Below are positions 58,860-64,000 of a DNA stretch of 64,000 nt, piece by piece (position 1 is the first letter of the stretch; every line of letters starts with the position of its first letter). Below the pieces are notes generated by a model that ran no database searches, was not told where the DNA came from, and was given only the letters and a program-made list of their open reading frames with translations. Source of the stretch: Mesocentrotus franciscanus (Eukaryota; Echinodermata; Echinoidea; Camarodonta; Strongylocentrotidae); NCBI GenBank assembly GCA_037976565.1, contig CP137679.1, positions 6,477,710 through 6,541,709 on the forward strand, in the 5' to 3' direction. Both the position numbers and the translations under genes were made by a program.

Positions 58860-59935
58860 AATTTCATTTATGTGTGTGTGATTGGGTTTTCACAGACGTG
58901 TATCAATCAGATATGATTATTTACGTCTGGGGACCGACCTTTAACATCACTATCCAAAAGATGTACAAGATTGAATAGAAACTAAAGGAAATGGAATGAA
59001 AATTGGTTGAAAAAGCAATTTTTGTTATTTTTGGAATAAATTTGCATAAATTACAATTAATGGAGAACAATTTTTAAATTCTGTGTAGAAGTTTAGTGTA
59101 CCAAAGTTAGCTCTACCAGATATAGCAAACCAAATCAAAATCGGTCAAGAAATGAGGGAGAAGAAGCAATTTTTGTTATTTATGGAATAAATTTGCATAA
59201 ATTACCATAATTAATTAATGGAGAACAATTTTTAAATTCTGTGTAGAATTTTAGTGAACCAAAGTAAGCTCTACCAGATAAAGCAAACCAAATCAAAATC
59301 GGTCGAGAAATGAAGGAGAAGAAGCATTTTTTGTGATTTTGAATAAATTTGCATAAATTAGCATAATTAATGGAGAACAATTTTAAAATTCTGTGTAGAA
59401 GTTTAGTGTACCAAAGTTAGCTCTACCAGATAAAGCAAACCAAATCAAAATCGGTCAAGAAATGAGGGAGAAGAAGCAATTTTTGTTATTTTTGGAATAA
59501 ATTTGCATAAATTACCATAATTAATTAATGGAGAACAATTTTTAAATTCTGTGTAGAAGTTTAGTGAACCAAAGTTAGCTCTACCAGATAAAGCAAACCA
59601 AATCAAAATCGGTCAAGAAATGAGGGAGAAGAAGCAATTTTTGTGATTTTGAATAAATTTGCATAAATTAGCATAATTAATGGGAACAATTTTAAAATTC
59701 TGTGTAGAAGTCTAGTGTACCAAAGTTAGCTCTACCAGATAAAGCAAACCAAATCAAAAGTCGAGAAATGAAGGAGAAGCATTTTTTGTGATTTCGAATA
59801 AATTTGCATAAATTAGCATAGATAATGAATTTCACGATTCTGTATAGAAGTTTTAAATCCCCCTCCTAGCCCTATCATATGAAACAATCAGAATCAAAAT
59901 CGGTTGAAAAATAACGAAGAAGAAGCATTTTGAAT
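58860..59935 (+). repeat. ~175-bp tandem repeat inside the hAT element
   Basis: About five to six units with GGAATAAATTTGCATAAATT, CTGTGTAGAAGTTTAGTG and AAACCAAATCAAAATCGGTC. It ends in GTGGACGGACGGACGGAGGG ACGCC-like sequence, as in a widely dispersed invertebrate repeat. Units differ by a few indels. Confidence 0.85.
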
Positions 59936-60429
59936 ACTGTGGACGGACGGACGGAGGGACGCCGGACGCCACGCCACAATTATTGGCAAGACTTCATTGC
60001 TTGCGAAAACGTTTACATTTTTCTGCCGAACATCCGAATCAGGCCTTTGCGTTCAGTTCGGTTCGGAAGTGCCATGTTCGGCGAAATTCCGTTCGGTTCG
60101 GCGGTTGGCTACAGCACTAATGTGAACTCATAATTGTCAATCACTTAAGTCAGTTTATCATGTGAATTGTTATCATCAAAACTAGAAATATCGCAATCTC
60201 CATTACCGTGCAATGCGAATGTATCCCCAGGCACTGGCAGCGATTTTTGTGTCATCCTTATGTTCAAAGGAGGGACAAAGCTCCCCTCTCCCCTGCCTGA
60301 AACAAAAGGATGACGTAGAGATCGCCACTAGTGGCTTGGACTATTGTCAAGACTACGAGCAGCATCACCAAACACTAAAGATGTGTAGATTGTTCCAAGA
60401 TACATCTCTATACAAAATTTGAAAGAAAT

Positions 60430-60540
60430 CCATCAAGAAATGTGGTCTGCAGAGTGCACCTGTAAAGCGCTTAGAGACATCGTAGATGTATTAAGCACTA
60501 TATAGAAGCGGAATATTATTATTATTATTATCCTGCAAAA
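60430..60540 (+). repeat. SINE-like 3' end with (ATT)n tail (1)
   Basis: GTAAAGCGCTTAGAGACATC and GCACTATATAGAAGCGGAAT are followed by five ATT units. CGCTATATAAG-plus-(ATT)n ends are typical of marine-invertebrate SINEs. No tRNA-like A/B box was found upstream. Confidence 0.45.
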
Positions 60541-60933
60541 TATGACATCTGACCCTATAAAACACGGGACACTGGCGGCAGCATCACCCAAAACTACAAA
60601 TCTACAGAATTTACATTTTTTGATAATTCATTATTGAAGGAAAAAATTATCTAAAGATCATAATGGTGAGGGCAAACAGTGGCATGAACGGCCTGCCATA
60701 GTTAAGTCCAACTTAAAGTTGATCTTAGTCTTTGTAAAACACTCCCCTGGAGTGATGCTTTATTTCACAGGTATTCAGGTATGAATAGAGTACATCTGTT
60801 AACTGTTGATAATACCAAATCATTGTAATGGGTAGTCACTTAGCATATTTTGTCTACAACCTTGTTGCATTTTTAGTTAAAACAGGAAACGTGAAAATTA
60901 GCAATGTTACTGCTTTCTCTTTATGATTTTACA

Positions 60934-61372
60934 GATGTCACACTCACAGCCTGAGGAGAGGGACAATGAGCCGGATATAGACAGCAGTGAGAGTAATGAG
61001 GCATGCGCGTAGAAGCTGAAGATGGGCAGATCTAAACCAAAATCAAAAAGTGGTGCAGCCAGGCCCATGAAAAAACATACATTCAAGTCCTCCTAGAGTG
61101 ACAAATGGCCTTTTTATATTGAAGGGATCAGAACTTTCATATTGTTTTGGTATAAAATTTGTAGATCAGAGAATGCCCACCAAGGGATAACAGGTGTAGA
61201 ACAACACATGATAAGTAAAAGCCACATTGAATAGGAGAAGATGAAGAAGTCCACACAAAGCATCTCACCCTTTCTAGTGCCAACCAACTTTTATTTTGCC
61301 AGTTTTGTGACACCCAGTTGTGAACCACCATTGCAGACATGGTGGCTCAGTCTTTGTCTTCCAATCTTAAAA
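60934..61372 (+). pseudogene. hAT-type transposase N-terminal remnant with zinc-finger-like region
   Basis: A plus-strand frame from an acceptor-like TTTTACAG. It starts MSHSQPEERDNEPDID and is followed after stops by MKKHTFKSS, SDKWPFYIEGI, KICRS...AHQGITGVEQHMISKSHIE and MKKSTQSISPFLVPTNF. The W..WP...C..C...H....H pattern is that of the N-terminal finger in hAT-like transposase-derived proteins, although one Cys is lost. At least three in-frame stops are present. It lies antisense in the DNMT1 intron. Confidence 0.5.
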
Positions 61373-61529
61373 TAAAGTTACTACAGGAAGAGCCGGTAAG
61401 GTTTCCTGCAACTTCCTATGATAATATGAGACAATTATGACATATCTGGCCGTAACCCGCCACTTGTTTTTCATTGGGTGTAAATTGTAAAAGCTAAAGT
61501 GTAAGCTGCATATTTGTCTTTAATACACA

Positions 61530-61628
61530 TTTTAATCGGGGCAGCGCCAGGAGCGTCACAACGTGACGGACATGTGCGCTATATAAGAAGCCACCAATAT
61601 TATTATTATCATTATTATTATTATTAGC
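61530..61628 (+). repeat. SINE-like 3' end with (ATT)n tail (2)
   Basis: GGCAGCGCCAGGAGCGTCAC, then GTGCGCTATATAAGAAGCCA and about ten ATT/ATC units. Same class as the element at 60430. Confidence 0.5.
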
Positions 61629-61668
61629 AACGTCCTTTATCTTTAAGAAAATAAGAAAAGTTGTCCTG

Positions 61669-62913
61669 GGCCGGTATTCAATAAACTTCTTAAGCATGAA
61701 ATCTAACTACTTTTTCTTAAATTTTGGCTAAGAAAAAGTCTTAGCAAAAATGTGTATTCTATAAAAGCATTGGGGGCTAAGAACTTTGCCTTAAGGGTAA
61801 GAAGAATTCTTAGATTTTATCTAAGAAAAAGGGCTTAAATAGCATGTAGTATTCTATACAATCAAGATATCTAAGATAAGTAAGAAATCTACCCTATATT
61901 TAAGCATACTACTGAGGATGCTTAAATAGGGCTTCCGCACCGGCAGTGCTGCAGCACTCAATGTCGCTTTGGGTTTCGATCAAATGGAATGAAAAAACAT
62001 ACGGATGCGAACATGCATGTATGCAGTGCGAGCGCAGGTTATCTGTTGACCTATATCAACAAAAGCTTCGCGTATACAGCGTCGGCAGTACAGCGCGCAG
62101 GAGCGCCATATATGGTATTTGTTAATGTTTGTTTGTAATACACGATCCAGCATATCTAGGCCGCCTTCATAACACTACTTTTAATATATTATTAGGACAT
62201 AGCTGTCATCTCTAAGTCATAATTGGCATTAAAATATGGAAACAGGGAATCATGTGTCAAGGACATAAAGTTAGGCGAGACAAAAGTTGTTACATTATAA
62301 GTCTGATAAAGGTTTAGCTACTAGTATTAGATTAATTTTAGGCTAGCTATAATAATAAGTATAGCAGTATACGATGCATGGGTAGCTCCAATGCTAGCGC
62401 AGGCCGGCCGACCGGCTAGCGACGGCGCTAACTTCATGGACCTTAGCTGGACATAAGATAGCCCGGTTGGGCTCTTCGAAGATGTTTGAAAGAAAAGTAT
62501 TAAAAGCTTAGGGTGGATGTTCGATCTAGATCAGGGGCTCTTGACTAGACTGCTTACTAATAATTTAGTGTCAGTCAAGCCCAAAACAATTCTGTGAGCA
62601 TCATTCCTCCCGTACACTCTATCTACCATACGTTTTGTGTATAATTTTCGTGCGGTGCGATTTTTATTTTAACACGCATATTGCAAAGGCAAATTGAGCT
62701 GCAATTAAGTCGCTCGACTCGACCAACTTGACTTTCCAACATGACGTCATCGGGCCTAAGAATTTGTCTTATCTGTCGTCTTAGCAAAGACAAACTGCTT
62801 TACGTGTTTAGAATACAGCTAAGGCAACTTTTTTAACCTAGACAAATTCTTAGACATTTTCTTAGACTTACCCTGGTAAGAAAAATGTCTTAAAAGTTTA
62901 TTGAATACTGGCC
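61669..62913. mobile_element. Harbinger-like element, 1.25 kb, CTG duplication
   Basis: Left end GGCCGGTATTCAATAAACTT; right end reads, in reverse complement, GGCCAGTATTCAATAAACTT. CTG flanks both (61666-61668 and 62914-62916). Subterminal regions on both sides are full of CTTAG/CTAAG words. No transposase frame. The GGCC tips and 3-bp duplication match the style of the MITE at 7741. Confidence 0.8.
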
Positions 62914-63116
62914 CTGATGCCTAAGTTTTTTTTTTTTTCTGGTGTTAAATGCAGGAAGGATTAAGGGAAATCTTCTGTTTTCCCCAAAAGAATCTTCTAC
63001 ATCACCCCCTTTCTCAAGATTTTCAGTCACTCAATTGATTTCTTCCTACTATCCCTAACAAGGTATGTAGTAGGTTTAAAAAATCAACCCTTCACCTGGT
63101 TGCCATAGTAACTAAC

Positions 63117-63233
63117 CTGTCTGTGCTTGTCCAGGATGGAGCCAAAGAAGCGATAGGTATCTGGGAATCCCTGGGAGCGGGCACACTCCCTCACGCTCAC
63201 AACGCGGTGTTGCTCAGGGTGCAGGACACGCCC
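63117..63233 (-). CDS. DNMT1: DNMT1, penultimate coding exon
   Basis: 39 codons, phase 0 at both ends, opening [20 protein letters not shown] and ending SILDKHRQ. This is motif IX ([26 protein letters not shown]) of the methyltransferase domain, which packs the target-recognition region. Acceptor TTGAAAG after a T/C-rich tract (63234), donor GTTAGT at 63116. Very close to the vertebrate protein; no defects seen. Confidence 0.98.
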
Positions 63234-63763
63234 CTTTCAAGAAAAGAAAAGAATCTGTTTATTCCCTCATACTTCCAATTATTCTACAATAAAGTAAAAG
63301 GCAAGAGAGTCTTTACTCTGTTGCTTATGTGCTGATAGTATTAAGTAAATGACAACTTTGGGGAAAAAGATTCATTATTAAATCATTTTATCCATCATAT
63401 ATCAATGAGGTGATATTCGAATAAGTAACAAAATATATTTCAAATTTAAATTAGAACTCAATGAAGGGTTATATCAATGCCAAGAAAACATTCTCTAAGA
63501 GATGGTAACCCTCAACAAGAAATAAATAGCAATGAGGAGGTGATTAAACCATCAAACTGCACTCAGATATGAATATGCACTCCAGTTCATAACTTTGGGT
63601 TTTGACGTCAAAGGTTGACTCCAAGATGACCACAATCACTTGATTGATACATGTCTGTAAAAACCCAATTGCACACATAGTATGTTGAATAACACGGACC
63701 GCATCCTTTCCATGTCTTAAAGTGCTATCACTCTCCTCCTCTCCTTCGTTTCTCTTGACCCAC
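63234..63763 (-). other. DNMT1 intron, 530 bp
   Basis: Standard GT-AG intron between the two exons around it. Nothing else recognised inside it. Confidence 0.9.
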
Positions 63764-64000
63764 CTGTTTGCCCATAGGCTCAGGGTTGGTGACCGTGGTG
63801 CTGAAGAATCCGTCCCACTCCAACCGTCCATACAGCCCCGCCCAGTGGTTATGCCTGTTACCTGTGTGAGGTAGACACCAGGGGATGAGGGTGTTGAACT
63901 GACGATCTGAGGGGTCACACGCCTCCCCCTCCGCACAGGAGCATACCCCTCTCAGAGCACCAGTGGACAACTTGCTGCTCTTCTTGTCCCTGTGAGTGTA
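63764..64000 (-). CDS. DNMT1: DNMT1, third-last coding exon (runs past window edge)
   Basis: 79 codons are visible, in frame to position 64000, so the exon or its upstream splice site lies outside. It reads [60 protein letters not shown] and [11 protein letters not shown]. This is the target-recognition segment that contacts the hemimethylated CpG in the maintenance methyltransferase, with the Cys cluster CSC...C. Donor GTGGGT at 63763. The intron to the next exon is 530 bp (63234-63763). The gene's 5' part must lie to the right. Confidence 0.97.

Larger units (their letters stand above)
57396..60119. mobile_element. Non-autonomous hAT element, 2.7 kb, ATGTGAAC duplication
   Basis: Ends are TAGTGCTGTA (57396) and TACAGCACTA (60119). 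The 8-bp duplication ATGTGAAC stands at 57388-57395 and 60120-60127. Both subterminal regions carry GGTTCGGTTCGG-type words in inverted orientation (57415-57490 and 60045-60105), common in one hAT group. No transposase frame is present; the interior is two tandem arrays. Confidence 0.85.
56980..63116 (-). other. Last intron of DNMT1, 6.1 kb, transposon-filled
   Basis: Donor GTTAGT (63116 downward) and acceptor TTCCACAG. It contains a 2.7-kb hAT element, a hAT transposase remnant, two SINE-like tails and a 1.2-kb Harbinger-like element, together about 70% of its length. Confidence 0.9.

Noticed and set aside
63544..63936. Minus-strand frame of 130 codons in another phase
   Set aside because: It overlaps the DNMT1 exon at 63764-64000 in the wrong frame and runs into the intron.

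Overview
This is repeat-rich nuclear DNA from an animal, most likely a marine invertebrate and probably an echinoderm such as a sea urchin. The one clear host gene is the 3' end of DNMT1, the maintenance DNA methyltransferase, on the minus strand at the right edge. Three exons encode the last 164 residues, with GT-AG introns and protein identity close to vertebrate DNMT1. The echinoderm guess rests on the mix of repeats (AT-rich DNA, TAGGCCTA-type words, RLE retrotransposons, hAT and Harbinger-like elements, SINE tails ending in ATT repeats) and is an inference.

Layout. 1-1337 is a ~215-bp satellite plus its terminus. Two runs of exactly 500 N (1338-1837, 29913-30412) split the window into three contigs. 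1838-8650 and 30413-37300 are near-identical inverted copies; because both begin exactly at a gap, they look like two haplotypes of one locus placed in opposite orientation. The locus holds an R2-like (restriction-like-endonuclease) non-LTR retrotransposon bounded by a ~41-bp direct repeat and interrupted by a TA-flanked foldback element. Beside it lies a TIR-bounded DNA transposon (6781-13297) with a decayed gene that looks like an Academ-type transposase with an XPG-like nuclease part and a Cys-rich tail. That gene is interrupted, without loss of frame, by a 1.7-kb island made of AACTGG/CCAGTT words.

14.35-18.96 kb is a composite of duplicated segments, CCTACC minisatellites, a foldback built on CTATTCATAA words and purine-rich repeats. 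18.96-28.05 kb is a giant foldback of the ~215-bp satellite with head-to-head halves meeting at about 24266. 38.2-41.0 kb shows no gene. 41.2-50.2 kb is a ~196-bp satellite split by an L2/CR1-like LINE and a CGTAA-word inverted-repeat element. 50.2-53.3 kb is a 50-bp minisatellite carrying a hAT-type MITE, two tiny hairpin insertions and a second truncated LINE.

55.7-64 kb is the DNMT1 3' end. Its last intron (6.1 kb) is filled by a non-autonomous hAT (8-bp duplication), a hAT transposase remnant, SINE-like tails and a Harbinger-like element (3-bp duplication). No RNA gene, CRISPR array or operon was seen. Apart from DNMT1, every coding segment recognised is transposon-derived or a weak fragment, and nearly all are broken.
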